DNA of 32,287 nt from an uncultured Collinsella sp. GTDB lineage: Bacteria; Actinomycetota; Coriobacteriia; Coriobacteriales; Coriobacteriaceae. How positions within the stretch are numbered: position 1 is the stretch's first letter; every line of letters starts with the position of its first letter. The DNA lies in assembly GCA_900543025.1 (NCBI GenBank), contig UQPP01000027.1, positions 1 through 32,287 of the forward strand, written 5' to 3'. The notes below the pieces were generated by a model that saw nothing but the letters and a program-made list of their open reading frames with translations, was not told the origin of the DNA and ran no database searches. The position numbers were made by a program, and so were the translations under genes. This document shows positions 21,281 through 31,195 of the stretch, piece by piece.

Positions 21281-22306
21281 CTACAGGACAGCCGCCAACG
21301 CGTCGATATCCTCCTGCGTCGTGGCCCAGCTGGTGCAAAAGCGCACCACCGTGTGAGTATCGTCGTACTTTTCCCAGTACTCGATCGAGGCATGCTCGCG
21401 AATGCGGGCCATGTCCTCGTTGGGCAGAATCACGAACTGCTGGTTGGTCGGCGTCTCCAAGAAGAACTGGTAGCCGCGCTCGTGCAGCACGCGACGAAGC
21501 GCCTGAGCGGTCTCAATCGCCTGGTGACCAATCTCAAAATACAGGCCATCGGTAAAGAGCGCCTCGAACTGCACGCCCGTCAGGCGACCCTTGGCCAGCA
21601 ACGCACCGTGCTGCTTAATGCGCGGAATGGGATGCGCCGGAGCGCGCATGCCGCAAAACACCACGGCCTCGCCGCAAAGCGCGCCGCACTTGGTGCCGCC
21701 GATGTAGAACACGTCACACAGCTGCGCCAGCTCGGGCAGGGTAATGTCGCACTCATCGGCCGCCAGCGCATAGGCCAGGCGGGCGCCATCCACAAACAGC
21801 GGAATCTCGCGCTTCTGGCACACCGCGTGAATCGCCGCGAGCTCGGCCTTGGAGTACAGCGTGCCGTACTCGGTCGATAGGCTCACGTACACAGCGCCCG
21901 GGAACACCGTGTGCTCGTAGCTCTCGTTTTCGTAGAACACCTGGATATAGTTCTCGAGGTCCTCGGCGCGCATCTTACCCTCATAGCCGGGGATGGTGAG
22001 CACCTTGTGACCGCCAAACTCGATGGCGCCCGCCTCGTGACAGGCGACGTGGCCAGTCTCGGCAGCAACGACGCCCTCGTAGGGCGCAAGCAGCATGTCG
22101 ATCACCGTCGCGTTGGCCTGCGTGCCGCCCACCAGAAAAAACACGTCGGCATCGGGGGCCTGACAGGCCTCGCGGATAAGCTGCTTGGCACGCTCGGTGT
22201 GCGCATCGGTACCGTAGCCGGGCTGCGGCTCCATGTTGGTGTCGACGAGCGCCTGCAGCACTGCCGGATGTGCGCCGTGGGAATAGTCGTTGTTAAACGC
22301 GAGCAT
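21281..22306 (-). CDS. ltaE: Low-specificity L-threonine aldolase family protein
   Basis: PLP enzyme splitting L-threonine or allo-threonine to glycine and acetaldehyde; 341 residues. The PLP lysine is K206 in YIGGTKCG, the PLP-ring aspartate D173 in FVDGARLAYA, with the N-terminal NDYSHGAHPAVLQAL and YGTDAHTERAKQLI segments of the family. The start at 22306 has GAGAGGA upstream; a frame extension of 13 codons lacks a site. It is 45 bases after the PAP2 gene stop. The symbol is by family resemblance; a beta-eliminating lyase with another substrate is possible. Confidence 0.88.
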   Translation of the reverse strand: MLAFNNDYSHGAHPAVLQALVDTNMEPQPGYGTDAHTERAKQLIREACQAPDADVFFLVGGTQANATVIDMLLAPYEGVVAAETGHVACHEAGAIEFGGHKVLTIPGYEGKMRAEDLENYIQVFYENESYEHTVFPGAVYVSLSTEYGTLYSKAELAAIHAVCQKREIPLFVDGARLAYALAADECDITLPELAQLCDVFYIGGTKCGALCGEAVVFCGMRAPAHPIPRIKQHGALLAKGRLTGVQFEALFTDGLYFEIGHQAIETAQALRRVLHERGYQFFLETPTNQQFVILPNEDMARIREHASIEYWEKYDDTHTVVRFCTSWATTQEDIDALAAVL

Positions 22307-22351
22307 GGCAATCCTCTCTAGCCGGGCACGGGCCCGATGATTCAAACGGGG

Positions 22352-23215
22352 CTATTGTACGCCGTTGGGATAGGCAACGCGCGCGGCAAGGCACTCAAGC
22401 GCCAACACCAGGGCAAAGCCGCAGCTCACGTCGCTCAAAAAGTGAGCTCCGATCACGATACGGCCAAAGGCGACGAGCGCCGCGACCACAGCCGCCGCCC
22501 AAAAGATCACGCGGCGACGCGAAGGTTTTTCCTTAAAGGCTGCCGCGGGAAGCCCGGCGAGCATAAGGCCGATCGCCGCATGCGCGGTGTGCCCGCTCGC
22601 GAACGACTTGAACCCGTCCTTGATCACGCCGGCGGCGATATAGGTCCACTTGTCGGGATTGCCGATTACCCACCACGGCTGATAATTGAGCCCCGGCGTG
22701 ACCTCGATCACGCGCATGCGCGGGCGCGACCACAGCGGCTTGACGATCACGTTGAGGATAATGGCCTGAGCGACCCACACGGCAAGTACCATCAACGCCC
22801 AGCGCGTGAGCTCGTCGGGCGCGGTGTCGCGCGTAAGGCGATAGGCAATAACGTTAACCGCAATGACCAGCACAAACGTCAGCACCAGTTGAAACGCGAT
22901 GAGCTTGCCGCCGACGCGCAGCGATCCGATAATCTCGTAGCTGACCAGACCCACGTTGATCAAAACGCCCAGCGCAGCGAGCCATTTGCTCCCCCTGGAA
23001 TCGGGGCGTGCCGAGCGCACGAGCATAACGCCCGCGATGCTCGCCGTCAGCTCGAACGGTAGCTCGCCGGCCGCCTCGACAAAGCGACCGTACATGCTGC
23101 CGATGTTGAACAGCGCGCTCGAAATCTGATAGTCGAAGAAACTGCCCACGCCCAGACAAAGACACAGGACAACCGCGATAATGGCGACGTCTTTCTTATA
23201 GATGTATCCGAACAT
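22352..23215 (-). CDS. PAP2-superfamily membrane phosphatase
   Basis: 287 residues, about six hydrophobic segments. The three acid-phosphatase motifs are visible: KPLWSRPRMR (motif 1, K-x6-RP type), ASGHTAHA (motif 2) and GRIVIGAHFLSDV (motif 3 with R, H and D). Predicted to remove phosphate from lipid phosphates such as undecaprenyl pyrophosphate or phosphatidate in the membrane. The start has AAAGGAAAG upstream. It is 56 bases downstream of mfd on the same strand. A partial copy of the structured repeat lies between. Confidence 0.87.
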   Translation of the reverse strand: MFGYIYKKDVAIIAVVLCLCLGVGSFFDYQISSALFNIGSMYGRFVEAAGELPFELTASIAGVMLVRSARPDSRGSKWLAALGVLINVGLVSYEIIGSLRVGGKLIAFQLVLTFVLVIAVNVIAYRLTRDTAPDELTRWALMVLAVWVAQAIILNVIVKPLWSRPRMRVIEVTPGLNYQPWWVIGNPDKWTYIAAGVIKDGFKSFASGHTAHAAIGLMLAGLPAAAFKEKPSRRRVIFWAAAVVAALVAFGRIVIGAHFLSDVSCGFALVLALECLAARVAYPNGVQ

Positions 23216-23240
23216 GCTTTCCTTTCGATGGAACCAGAGT

Positions 23241-23274
23241 GCCCAAATGGGGCGTTTGCAGCGTCGACCCGTTA
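23241..23274 (-). repeat. Partial copy of the structured repeat at the mfd stop codon
   Basis: Holds GGGGCGTTTGCAGCGTCGACC, as in copy 1 (9929-9949), running directly into the TTA that encodes the mfd stop. The inverted arm GCCCAAATGGGGC replaces the long helix. It is the third place where this sequence meets a stop codon. Confidence 0.7.
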
Positions 23275-26200
23275 GTCGTCGTCGCTGGCACCCAACTGCT
23301 GCAACAGCATGAGTGCCGCAGCCACAGGGCCGGTGCCGTCGTTGGCGTCGAGACCGCGACCCAGGCCGCTGCCCGCGCCGGCACCCGCCTTATAGGGCAC
23401 CGACAGCTTGCGGCTCTTGGGGAAGTTCACCGCGCCGTACCGGTTCTTAAACTCAAAGGCCACCTTCTTGGGCACGTCGACGCCCAAAAACGTGATGCGA
23501 CCGCCGCTGAGCGTGACGCTCTCGAGCCCCAGGCGCTCGCCGCGAATGCGGATTCGTGCGCGATTGAACAGGTTGAGTCCTGCCAACGGCAGCTCGCCAT
23601 GCGCGGCCTCGGTCTCTTCCTGCACCTCATCGATGCTCTCCAGGTCCTCGGCCGCTGCGAGCTTGCGGTACACGAGCACGCGCTGGTCCACCGCCGGCAG
23701 GTACTCCTCGGACAAGAAGTAATCGGCCGGCAGGTTAATACCCACGCTCGCCGCCTCCACGCCGGCGTCGTCATCGCCGCGCGCTTCGGCCACGGCCTGG
23801 CCCAACATCTGCGTAAACAGGTCAAAGCCCACGCTCGACAGGTTGCCGTGCTGCTCGGCGCCCATAAGCGAGCCGGCGCCGCGAATCTCCAGGTCGCGCA
23901 TGGCGATGCGCATGCCGCTGCCCAGGTCCTGGAACTCGGAAAGTGCAGTCAGGCGCGCCGTGGCCTCCTCGGTGAGTGGCAACTCGCCCGGGAACATAAA
24001 GTACGCGTAGGCCTGCGTGGCAGAGCGACCCACGCGGCCCTTGAGCTGGTAGAGCTGCGCCAGGCCAAGGCGCTGCGAGTCCTCGATGATGAGCGTGTTG
24101 GCGGTCGCGTTGTCGATGCCGCTCTCCACGATGGTCGTGGCGATGAGCACGTCGATCTTTTTGGTCGCGAACTCGATCATCACGTCTTCGACCTCGCGCG
24201 GGCTCATCTTGCCGTGTGCCACACCCACGCGCGCCTCGGGCGCGGCCTCGTGCACGCGCGCCACGGCGTCGTCGATGGTCTTGACGCGGTTGGACACGTA
24301 GTACACCTGGCCGCCGCGGCCCACCTCCAGGCGAATCGCCGCGCTCACCACATCGGGGTCGTACTCCCCCACGTGCACGATCACAGGGCGGCGCCCGGTC
24401 GGCGGCGTGGTGATCAGGCTCATGTCGCGCACGCCGCTCGTGGCCATCTGCATGGTTCGCGGAATCGGCGTTGCCGAAAGCGTGAGCACGTCAATCTGCT
24501 CGCGCAGGTTCTTGAGCTGCTCCTTGTGCTGCACGCCAAAGCGCTGCTCCTCATCGATGATCACCAGGCCCAGGTTCTTGGGGTTCACATCGGCCGAAAG
24601 CAGACGGTGCGTGCCGACGAGCACGTCGATCGTGCCCTCGGCAAACGCCTTGAGCGCGCGCTTTTGCTGCGCCGGCGTGCGGAAGCGGCTGAGCACCTCG
24701 ACCTCGAGGCCAAACGGGGCAAAGCGCTCAAAGAACGTCTCGTAGTGCTGCTGGGCAAGAATGGTCGTGGGGCAGAGCACCATGACCTGGCGACCGGAGT
24801 CCACGCATTTAAACGCCGCGCGCAGGGCGACCTCGGTCTTGCCAAAGCCCACGTCGCCGCACAGCAGGCGGTCCATCGGCTTGGGCGCCTCCATGTCGGC
24901 CTTAATATCGGCGATGGCTTCCAGCTGGTCGCGCGTCTCGTCGTAAGGGAAGCTCTCCTCCATCTCGATCTGCTCGGGCGTGTCGGGCGGGCAGGCGATA
25001 CCGGTAATCGACGAGCGGCGCGTATACAAATCGACCAGGTCAAACGCCAGCTTTTTGGCGTTTTTGCGCGCCTTGTTGGTGGCACGCGTCCAGTCGGCGG
25101 TGTTGAGCCTGGTCAAGCGCGGTTTATCGCCGTCGGGACCAACGTAGCGCGTGATGCGGTCGACCTGCTCGAGCGGCACGTAGAGCTTGTCGCCATCGGC
25201 GTATTCCAGCAAAAAGTAGTCGCGCTCCTTGCCGCCCACTTCCTGGCGCGCGATCTCGCTAAAGAGCGCGATACCGTGGGTAGCGTGCACCACGTAGTCG
25301 CCCGGCTTAAACGGGAAGGTGATCTGCGTAATGTCAACCTTGCGGCGGCTGCGCGCGCGGTTGGCATCCATGCGGGCGTTGAGGTCGGCGATCGAGAACA
25401 CGGCCAGGTTGGCATCGGGCACCACCACGCCCTGCGGCAGGGCGGCATCGACAAAGGTCACGCGTCCGCGCGAGATGGTGGGCACGGCGGCGCCGGCGGC
25501 AGCCTGGGCCGCGCCCGCCTCGAGCGAGCGGGCGTTGAGTGCGTCGGCCTTACGCTCGCGAATGGAGGCATGGGCCTCCTGGCGTGCGGCACGGTCGGCG
25601 GAATCCGCCGTCGCCACGCGCACGCGGTCGCCGATAGTGCCGGCATTTTCGGGCGCCGCGGTCAGCGATTCCTCAAAGGTAATGCCCTCGTCACCAAAGG
25701 TGAGCTCCATCGACTCGCGCGCACCGCGGTCGGGGATGGCAAACACGCAGGCATAGCGTTTGCCCACGACCTCCTGGATGCGCGTCATAAAACGGTTGTC
25801 CGAGCCTGCGATGGCAGGCTGCTCAATCTTGAGCTCGGCCGTCACCGCACCGCCGGCACGAATGAGGCTTACGTAGTTCAGGCGCTGCTGGGCACCAAAA
25901 TCGAGCTGTTGAGCGCGCACGTACAGACCGTCCAGGCGGTCAATCCCTGCCTCGCCGGCACGGGCCTCGATATCCTCGTAGGCGCGCAGGCAGTCGTCAA
26001 ACAGCGAGCGCGGCTCGGACAAAACCACGAGCGCCTTGCCACCCACGTGTGCCAGCGGGCTTACGGTCCGGCCGTACATCACCGGCAAAAAGCGGTCGAG
26101 CTCGGGCGTGACGATGCGTGCATCCACCATCTCGAGCAGTGCCGCCAGCTTACTGTCGTCCTGGCTTGCGCGGTAGAGCGCCACATGCATGTTGTGAACG

Positions 26201-26904
26201 GCATCGTCGGTAAGCGCCAGCTCGCGACAGGGGAAGATCTCGATACTGTCCTCGTTGCCGATGGTCTGCCCCGTGGAGCTCACCATGCGGCGGATGCGGT
26301 CAATCTCGTCGCCAAAGAACTCGATGCGCACGGGCGCCTTCTCCTGCGCGGGGAATACCTCGACGGTGTCGCCGTGCACGCGGAACAGGCCGGGCGCGTC
26401 GGCGGCGCCGGCATTGGTGTAGCCCATGCCCACCAGGCGCTGCGGCACCTCGTCAAAAGGAATCTCCTCGCCCACCGCAAAAGTGGTGGACTCCCAATAG
26501 CGACTCTCGACCGGCGGCACGCAGCGCAGCAGCGCACGGGCCGAGGCGACCATAATGCAGTTGTCGCCGCGCACGATGCGTCCCAGGGCCTCGCAGCGCT
26601 GCGCCACCACGGCGTCGTCGGGCGCCTGCTCGCGCCACGGATAGTCCTTGCGCTCGGGGAAACGGCACACATGTGCTAGGCCCACGTAGGCGGCAAGGCT
26701 GCGCGCGGCGCGATCGGCCGCGTCCTCGCCGCTCACAATGTAGACCGTCGGTCGCGGACGGCGCGCAAACTGGGCGGCCGCCATAAGCGTACGGCCCGAC
26801 TGCGACACGGCCAGCGTCACGTCCTCGCCGGCATCGAGTCCGGCCTCGACGGTCTGCAAGGCCTCGGCAGTGTAGAGCTGCGCGGCTATACGGTGAATGA
26901 GCAT
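23272..26904 (-). CDS. mfd: Transcription-repair coupling factor
   Basis: ATP-dependent translocase that removes stalled RNA polymerase and recruits UvrA; 1210 residues. In order: UvrB-like N-terminal domains (about 1-450); a CarD-like RNA-polymerase interaction domain at about 531-600 (GDYVVHATHGIALFSEI); the RecG-like helicase core with Walker A GDVGFGKT near 685, IIDEEQRFG near 783 and motif VI GRVGRSATQAYAY; and the C-terminal TRCF domain (about 1030-1160). The ATG at 26904 has GGAGGA upstream, and an in-frame ATG 9 codons earlier lacks one. Full length. A terminator separates it from nth. Confidence 0.96.
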   Translation of the reverse strand: MLIHRIAAQLYTAEALQTVEAGLDAGEDVTLAVSQSGRTLMAAAQFARRPRPTVYIVSGEDAADRAARSLAAYVGLAHVCRFPERKDYPWREQAPDDAVVAQRCEALGRIVRGDNCIMVASARALLRCVPPVESRYWESTTFAVGEEIPFDEVPQRLVGMGYTNAGAADAPGLFRVHGDTVEVFPAQEKAPVRIEFFGDEIDRIRRMVSSTGQTIGNEDSIEIFPCRELALTDDAVHNMHVALYRASQDDSKLAALLEMVDARIVTPELDRFLPVMYGRTVSPLAHVGGKALVVLSEPRSLFDDCLRAYEDIEARAGEAGIDRLDGLYVRAQQLDFGAQQRLNYVSLIRAGGAVTAELKIEQPAIAGSDNRFMTRIQEVVGKRYACVFAIPDRGARESMELTFGDEGITFEESLTAAPENAGTIGDRVRVATADSADRAARQEAHASIRERKADALNARSLEAGAAQAAAGAAVPTISRGRVTFVDAALPQGVVVPDANLAVFSIADLNARMDANRARSRRKVDITQITFPFKPGDYVVHATHGIALFSEIARQEVGGKERDYFLLEYADGDKLYVPLEQVDRITRYVGPDGDKPRLTRLNTADWTRATNKARKNAKKLAFDLVDLYTRRSSITGIACPPDTPEQIEMEESFPYDETRDQLEAIADIKADMEAPKPMDRLLCGDVGFGKTEVALRAAFKCVDSGRQVMVLCPTTILAQQHYETFFERFAPFGLEVEVLSRFRTPAQQKRALKAFAEGTIDVLVGTHRLLSADVNPKNLGLVIIDEEQRFGVQHKEQLKNLREQIDVLTLSATPIPRTMQMATSGVRDMSLITTPPTGRRPVIVHVGEYDPDVVSAAIRLEVGRGGQVYYVSNRVKTIDDAVARVHEAAPEARVGVAHGKMSPREVEDVMIEFATKKIDVLIATTIVESGIDNATANTLIIEDSQRLGLAQLYQLKGRVGRSATQAYAYFMFPGELPLTEEATARLTALSEFQDLGSGMRIAMRDLEIRGAGSLMGAEQHGNLSSVGFDLFTQMLGQAVAEARGDDDAGVEAASVGINLPADYFLSEEYLPAVDQRVLVYRKLAAAEDLESIDEVQEETEAAHGELPLAGLNLFNRARIRIRGERLGLESVTLSGGRITFLGVDVPKKVAFEFKNRYGAVNFPKSRKLSVPYKAGAGAGSGLGRGLDANDGTGPVAAALMLLQQLGASDDD

Positions 26905-26929
26905 GCTGTTCCTCCGGCATTGCAACGCC

Positions 26930-26957
26930 AAAAGCCCGCCGGGGCAAGCTCGGCGGG
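26930..26957 (-). terminator. Terminator between nth and mfd
   Basis: On the minus strand: CCCGCCG, loop, CGGCGGG, then CTTTT. 7-bp core stem, extended by one pair. Confidence 0.75.
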
Positions 26958-27061
26958 TCGTACGTCAAATACATTGTCTGTCATGGTAACGCATGGAGAG
27001 GACTCCGGCTCAAGGGCAAACCCAGCCCCGCAAAAAACGCCAGACGAAAATGCGTTCCGCC

Positions 27062-27727
27062 CTACCCCGCCACGCGCACGCTGGGACACAAATCCGCCAG
27101 CGGGCACTCGTCGCACTTAGGTTTACGGGCATCGCAGATCTCGCGGCCAAATGTGATCCACTGGTGGTTGACCGACTCCCAATACTCGTGCGGCAAAATC
27201 TTGAGCAGATCTTGCTCGGTCTTGAGCGGCTCCTTGGCATGCGTCTTGGGGCTCAGCATCAGGCGGTGCGCGATGCGGTTGACGTGCGTATCGACCGCGA
27301 TGCCCTCGACAATGCCAAACCCCACGTTGAGCACGATGTTCGCCGTCTTGCGGCCAACGCCCGGCAGCTTGACGAGCTCCTTCATGTCGGCCGGCACCTC
27401 GCCACCGTAATCGGCAACGATCATCTGCGCGGCCTCCACGGCGTGCTTGGCCTTGCTCTTATAAAAGCCGAGCGACTTAATGGTATCGGCCACATCGGCC
27501 ACGCTCGCCCCCGCCATGGCCTCGGGCGTGGGCCACTGGGCAAACAGCTTCGGCGTCACCTTGTTGACCTGCGCGTCGGTCGTCTGCGCCGAGAGCAGCA
27601 CCGCGATGAGCAGCCTAAAGGGATTCTCGTGATCCAAAAAACACTCGACCGGGCCATAGCGACGGTTGAGGCGCTCGCACACCTCAACGGCGCGCTCGCG
27701 TTTGGCGGCATTGGTCTCGCGTGGCAT
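27062..27727 (-). CDS. nth: Endonuclease III (DNA glycosylase/AP lyase)
   Basis: Base-excision repair enzyme for oxidised pyrimidines, 221 residues. Helix-hairpin-helix LPGVGRKTANIVL (with the catalytic Lys), the catalytic Asp in VDTHVNRIAHRL, and the C-terminal 4Fe-4S ligand set C-x6-C-x2-C-x5-C (in CDARKPKCDECPLADLC). The LLSAQTTDAQVNKV segment is also typical. The start at 27727 has GAGGA upstream; 8 extra codons in frame lack a site. Same strand as the ABC gene, 63 bases downstream of it. Confidence 0.95.
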   Translation of the reverse strand: MPRETNAAKRERAVEVCERLNRRYGPVECFLDHENPFRLLIAVLLSAQTTDAQVNKVTPKLFAQWPTPEAMAGASVADVADTIKSLGFYKSKAKHAVEAAQMIVADYGGEVPADMKELVKLPGVGRKTANIVLNVGFGIVEGIAVDTHVNRIAHRLMLSPKTHAKEPLKTEQDLLKILPHEYWESVNHQWITFGREICDARKPKCDECPLADLCPSVRVAG

Positions 27728-27790
27728 AACGACTCCTCGGCTCAGCGGCATAACAAACCTATGGGCACGATTGTCCCACGTATGGGGTCT

Positions 27791-29593
27791 TTACGCCTCC
27801 AAAAATGCGCCGGTCTGGCGGCCCCACAGGCTCGCATACTCGCCGCCTGCCTCGACAAGCTGCGCATGCGTACCGTCCTCGACAATCTCGCCGTCCGCCA
27901 GCACCACGATGCGATCGAGCGCCGCCACGGTGGACAGGCGATGCGCCACCACAATGGAGGTGCGACCGCGCATCAGGTTCTCGAGCGCCTCCTGCACCAG
28001 CGCCTCGGACTCGCTGTCGAGGGCAGACGTCGCCTCGTCGAGCACCAGGATCGGCGCGTCGGTCAGGATAGCGCGGGCGATGGCCACGCGCTGACGTTGG
28101 CCGCCCGAAAGCTTGACGCCGCGCTCGCCCACCATGGTGTCAAAGCCGTTGGGCAGGCGGTCGATAAACTCCAGGGCATTTGCCAGGCGCGCGGCCTCGC
28201 GGATCTGCTCGTCGGTTGCGTCGGGGCGGCCGTAGGCGATATTCTCGCGAATGGAGCGATGGAACAGCAGCGCCTCCTGCGGCACGTAGGCAACCTGGCG
28301 GCGCAGGCTCTGCTGCGTGCAGCGCGAGACGTCTTGGCCGTCCACGAGCACGCGGCCGCCCTGCACATCGTCCAAGCGCAACAGCAGCTTGGTGAGCGTC
28401 GTCTTGCCCGAGCCCGATTTACCCACCAGGCCCACGCGCTGGCCCGCCGCCACGTGAAGCGTCAGGTCGTCGAACACGTTCTCGCCCGCCGCGGCGTCAC
28501 GGTATGCAAAGCTCAGGTGCTCAAAATCAATCGCACCTTCGGTCACTTTAAGCTCGGGAGCGTTCTCGTCGTCTGCCACCAGACGCGGCTCGTCCAGCAC
28601 GCGCGTCATCTCGGCCGCATCGCCCAGCGCGCGGTTGATGCGCTGCATCATGGAGCTTACGTAGTTCAGACGCATGGTGAGGTTGTACGTATAGGTAAAG
28701 ATCATGACGAGCGCGCCGGCCGAAATGCCAAACCACGCGTTGCCACCCGCGACGAACACACTCACCACGGCCATGGTGATGACGATAAGGCCCGAGGTCG
28801 TAAAGTTGCGCTGCATCATGGCGTGCATCGAAACCGTCTCGGCGTCGCGCGCGGCGCGGTCGGCGGCATCGAACAGGTCGCGCTCAAAGTCCTCGCGCCC
28901 ACAGGTCTTGACGGCCAGGATGTTCGTGACCGCGTCGGACAGCACACCCGACAGCTTGTTCTGCGCGGCGGACGTCGCGGCCGAAAGCGGCATGATGCGC
29001 TTATACATAAGCCAGACAAACGCGATGTAGACGACCATGATGCCCACCAGGATCACGGTAAACGTCGGCACCACCGGAGCGAGCGCCGCCACCGTGCAGA
29101 CAACCGAGGTGATAGTGGGAATGAGCGAATACACCGTCACGTCCACCAGCCCCGTATAGCCGCTCATAAAACGGCTCGTCTGGCTCACAAGCGATCCGCC
29201 AAAACGGCTGGTGTGAAATGTCATGGATTGATTGGAGAGCGTGTCAAAGCACAGGCGCGCCAGGTGATAGTTGCCCGCAATCTCGAGCTTGTAGACGGTG
29301 TAGTCCTGCAGCTTGGAGAGGATTTGGCCCACTAGGTTAACGAGCACCAGCGCCAGAATGTAAGGGCCAAAGACCTCAAACACCTGGTCGCCCGCCACGG
29401 GGCCGGCCTGGACGCGGTCGACGATAAGGGCCATCACGTAGGTGTTGGCAAACGTGAGCAAAAAGATGTAGCCCGCCGACGAGAACACCGAGAGAAAGAC
29501 GATCAGCGGCTGCGTGCGCGTGACGTCCCAAAAACGCTGCAGCGTGCGGCGCACGGTGGAGCGTTTGAGCGGACTGGTGTTTCTCTGAGACAT
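27791..29593 (-). CDS. ABC exporter half-transporter (fused permease and ATPase)
   Basis: 600 residues. Six-helix membrane domain (about 25-320) followed by the ATPase (about 350-590): Walker A GLVGKSGSGKTTL near 385-395, signature LSGGQRQR near 494, Walker B ILVLDEATSALDS near 510-520, H-loop in IVVAHRLST. It would function as a homodimer or with a second half encoded elsewhere; none is adjacent. The substrate is not readable; multidrug or lipid export is possible. The start at 29593 has AAAGGAAG upstream. No obvious terminator after it; the 123-base gap to rmuC holds only weak GC-rich hairpins. Confidence 0.92.
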   Translation of the reverse strand: MSQRNTSPLKRSTVRRTLQRFWDVTRTQPLIVFLSVFSSAGYIFLLTFANTYVMALIVDRVQAGPVAGDQVFEVFGPYILALVLVNLVGQILSKLQDYTVYKLEIAGNYHLARLCFDTLSNQSMTFHTSRFGGSLVSQTSRFMSGYTGLVDVTVYSLIPTITSVVCTVAALAPVVPTFTVILVGIMVVYIAFVWLMYKRIMPLSAATSAAQNKLSGVLSDAVTNILAVKTCGREDFERDLFDAADRAARDAETVSMHAMMQRNFTTSGLIVITMAVVSVFVAGGNAWFGISAGALVMIFTYTYNLTMRLNYVSSMMQRINRALGDAAEMTRVLDEPRLVADDENAPELKVTEGAIDFEHLSFAYRDAAAGENVFDDLTLHVAAGQRVGLVGKSGSGKTTLTKLLLRLDDVQGGRVLVDGQDVSRCTQQSLRRQVAYVPQEALLFHRSIRENIAYGRPDATDEQIREAARLANALEFIDRLPNGFDTMVGERGVKLSGGQRQRVAIARAILTDAPILVLDEATSALDSESEALVQEALENLMRGRTSIVVAHRLSTVAALDRIVVLADGEIVEDGTHAQLVEAGGEYASLWGRQTGAFLEA

Positions 29594-29716
29594 GGGCTTC
29601 CTTTCACGTCTGATAGGGCGAAACGCCATTGTTGCACACTAAAGCGCACTCCAGGCAAGCACGATGCGAAAAGCGCCCGCGCCGTGCTTGCGCAAGCGCC
29701 CCGCCGTCAGATGCAG

Positions 29717-31072
29717 CTAGTCCTCGTCTTTTTGGTCTGCGAGCAGGCTCGCGGACGTGAGCCCCAAGATCGCGTCGGCCTCCCCGGCATCTTCCAGCGC
29801 ATCGATATCCTTGAGCTTGCGCTCCATAACGTTGGTGCGCGTGGTGATGATGCCCTCGACCGTCTTTCCCGCAGTCTCAATCTGCTGCTGGGCGCGGCGC
29901 AGGGCCGCCTGATAGCGTGGCAGCTCGGCCTTGACGGCAGAGAGCACACGTAGCACGTCGTCGGTGCGTTTTTGCAACTTAAACGTCTGGTAGCTCATCT
30001 GCAGGCTGTTGAGGATGGCCGCCATGGTGCTGGGGCCGGCAACGTTGACGTGATAGTCGCGGCCCAGGGTCTCGATAAGCCCGGGGCGGCTGACGACCTC
30101 GGCGTACAGACCCTCAAACGGAACGAACAGAATGCCAAAGTTGGTGGTCGCGGGCACGCTCAGGTACTTTTCGCAGATGTCCTTCGACTCGCGCTTCACC
30201 ATGGCGTCGAGCGTCTTGCGCGCGGTGGCCACCGCCTCGGTATCACCCGACTCTTGCGCGTCGAGCAAGTGCTCGTACGCATCGCCCGGGAATTTGGAAT
30301 CAATCGGCAGCAGCACGGGATCGCCCTCGTCTACCGGCAGCTTGACGGCAAACTCAACGCGCTCCGAGGCGCCAGGCTTGGTGACGACGTTTTCCAGATA
30401 CTGGTCGGGCGTAAGGATGTCCGCCAGGATTGCACCCAACTGCACCTCGCCCAAAATGCCACGCGCTTTTACGTTGCCCAGCACGCGCTTAAGGTCGCCC
30501 ACGCCGGTGGCGATAGACTGCATATCGCCCAGGCCCTTGTACACGGCCTCGAGCTGGTCGCTCACCTGCTTAAACGATGCAGACAGGCGATCGTTGAGCG
30601 TACGGGAGAGTTTCTCGTCCACCGTCGCGCGCATCTGATCGAGCTGCACGTTGTTGTCCTTGCGGATGGCGCCCAGCTGGGCATCGACCGTCTCGCGCAC
30701 CTTGTCCAGGCGGTGCTCGATGCCCTCGCGGTTGGCGCCGAGCTGTTGGGCCGTCTCGCGGCGCAGGTCATCCATACGGTCGCCAGCCTGCGAGAACTCA
30801 CGCGCGATGGTCAGGTAGCGCTGCTGCTCCACGGCGGCATCGGTTGTCTGCTGCTGCGCGATGGCATTTGCCGTACGGCGGGTTTCTGCCAACGCGACGT
30901 TCAGGGTGTCGAGCGCGTTGTTGGCCTGCTCGAGCGCAGCCAGCATCTCTGCCCCGCTATCGCCGCGCTCCTGCAGCTCGGCACGAAGGCCCTTAAGCTG
31001 CAGGGCACAAGCCACAGCAACCCCCACCGCCACCAAGGCGATCACAACAAGCACGATATCAATAGCAGACAT
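29717..31072 (-). CDS. rmuC: DNA recombination protein RmuC
   Basis: 451 residues. One membrane helix at about 4-24 (AIDIVLVVIALVAVGVAVA), a long coiled coil (about 30-180) and the RmuC nuclease-like core (about 195-410) with KFPGDAYEHLLDA, YLSVPATTNFGILFVPFEGLYAEV (by parts) and GPSTMAAILNSLQMSYQTFKLQ. Limits genome rearrangement in other bacteria; the mechanism is only partly known. The start at 31072 has GGCGGAG upstream, moderate. The small membrane protein gene lies 123 bases upstream. Confidence 0.93.
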   Translation of the reverse strand: MSAIDIVLVVIALVAVGVAVACALQLKGLRAELQERGDSGAEMLAALEQANNALDTLNVALAETRRTANAIAQQQTTDAAVEQQRYLTIAREFSQAGDRMDDLRRETAQQLGANREGIEHRLDKVRETVDAQLGAIRKDNNVQLDQMRATVDEKLSRTLNDRLSASFKQVSDQLEAVYKGLGDMQSIATGVGDLKRVLGNVKARGILGEVQLGAILADILTPDQYLENVVTKPGASERVEFAVKLPVDEGDPVLLPIDSKFPGDAYEHLLDAQESGDTEAVATARKTLDAMVKRESKDICEKYLSVPATTNFGILFVPFEGLYAEVVSRPGLIETLGRDYHVNVAGPSTMAAILNSLQMSYQTFKLQKRTDDVLRVLSAVKAELPRYQAALRRAQQQIETAGKTVEGIITTRTNVMERKLKDIDALEDAGEADAILGLTSASLLADQKDED

Positions 31073-31195
31073 AGACTCCGCCCAACAAACCTCATCGACT
31101 ATCAATCAAAACCGCGATCAATCTTACCCCGCCACACGCATCGGGCGCTCCACGGCAATCGGGCAAATGGATTTTGGGCCACAGGCATCAAAACG

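Noticed and set aside
23239..26679. 1146-codon open frame on the plus strand opposite mfd
   Set aside because: It is a shadow of mfd: antisense open frames are common in GC-rich genes, it is rich in Arg/His/Ala/Gly without domains, and it has no ribosome binding site, whereas mfd matches its family over its full length.
26993..29335. 780-codon plus-strand open frame opposite nth and the ABC gene
   Set aside because: It runs across two well-supported genes and their intergenic gap and has antisense-type composition.
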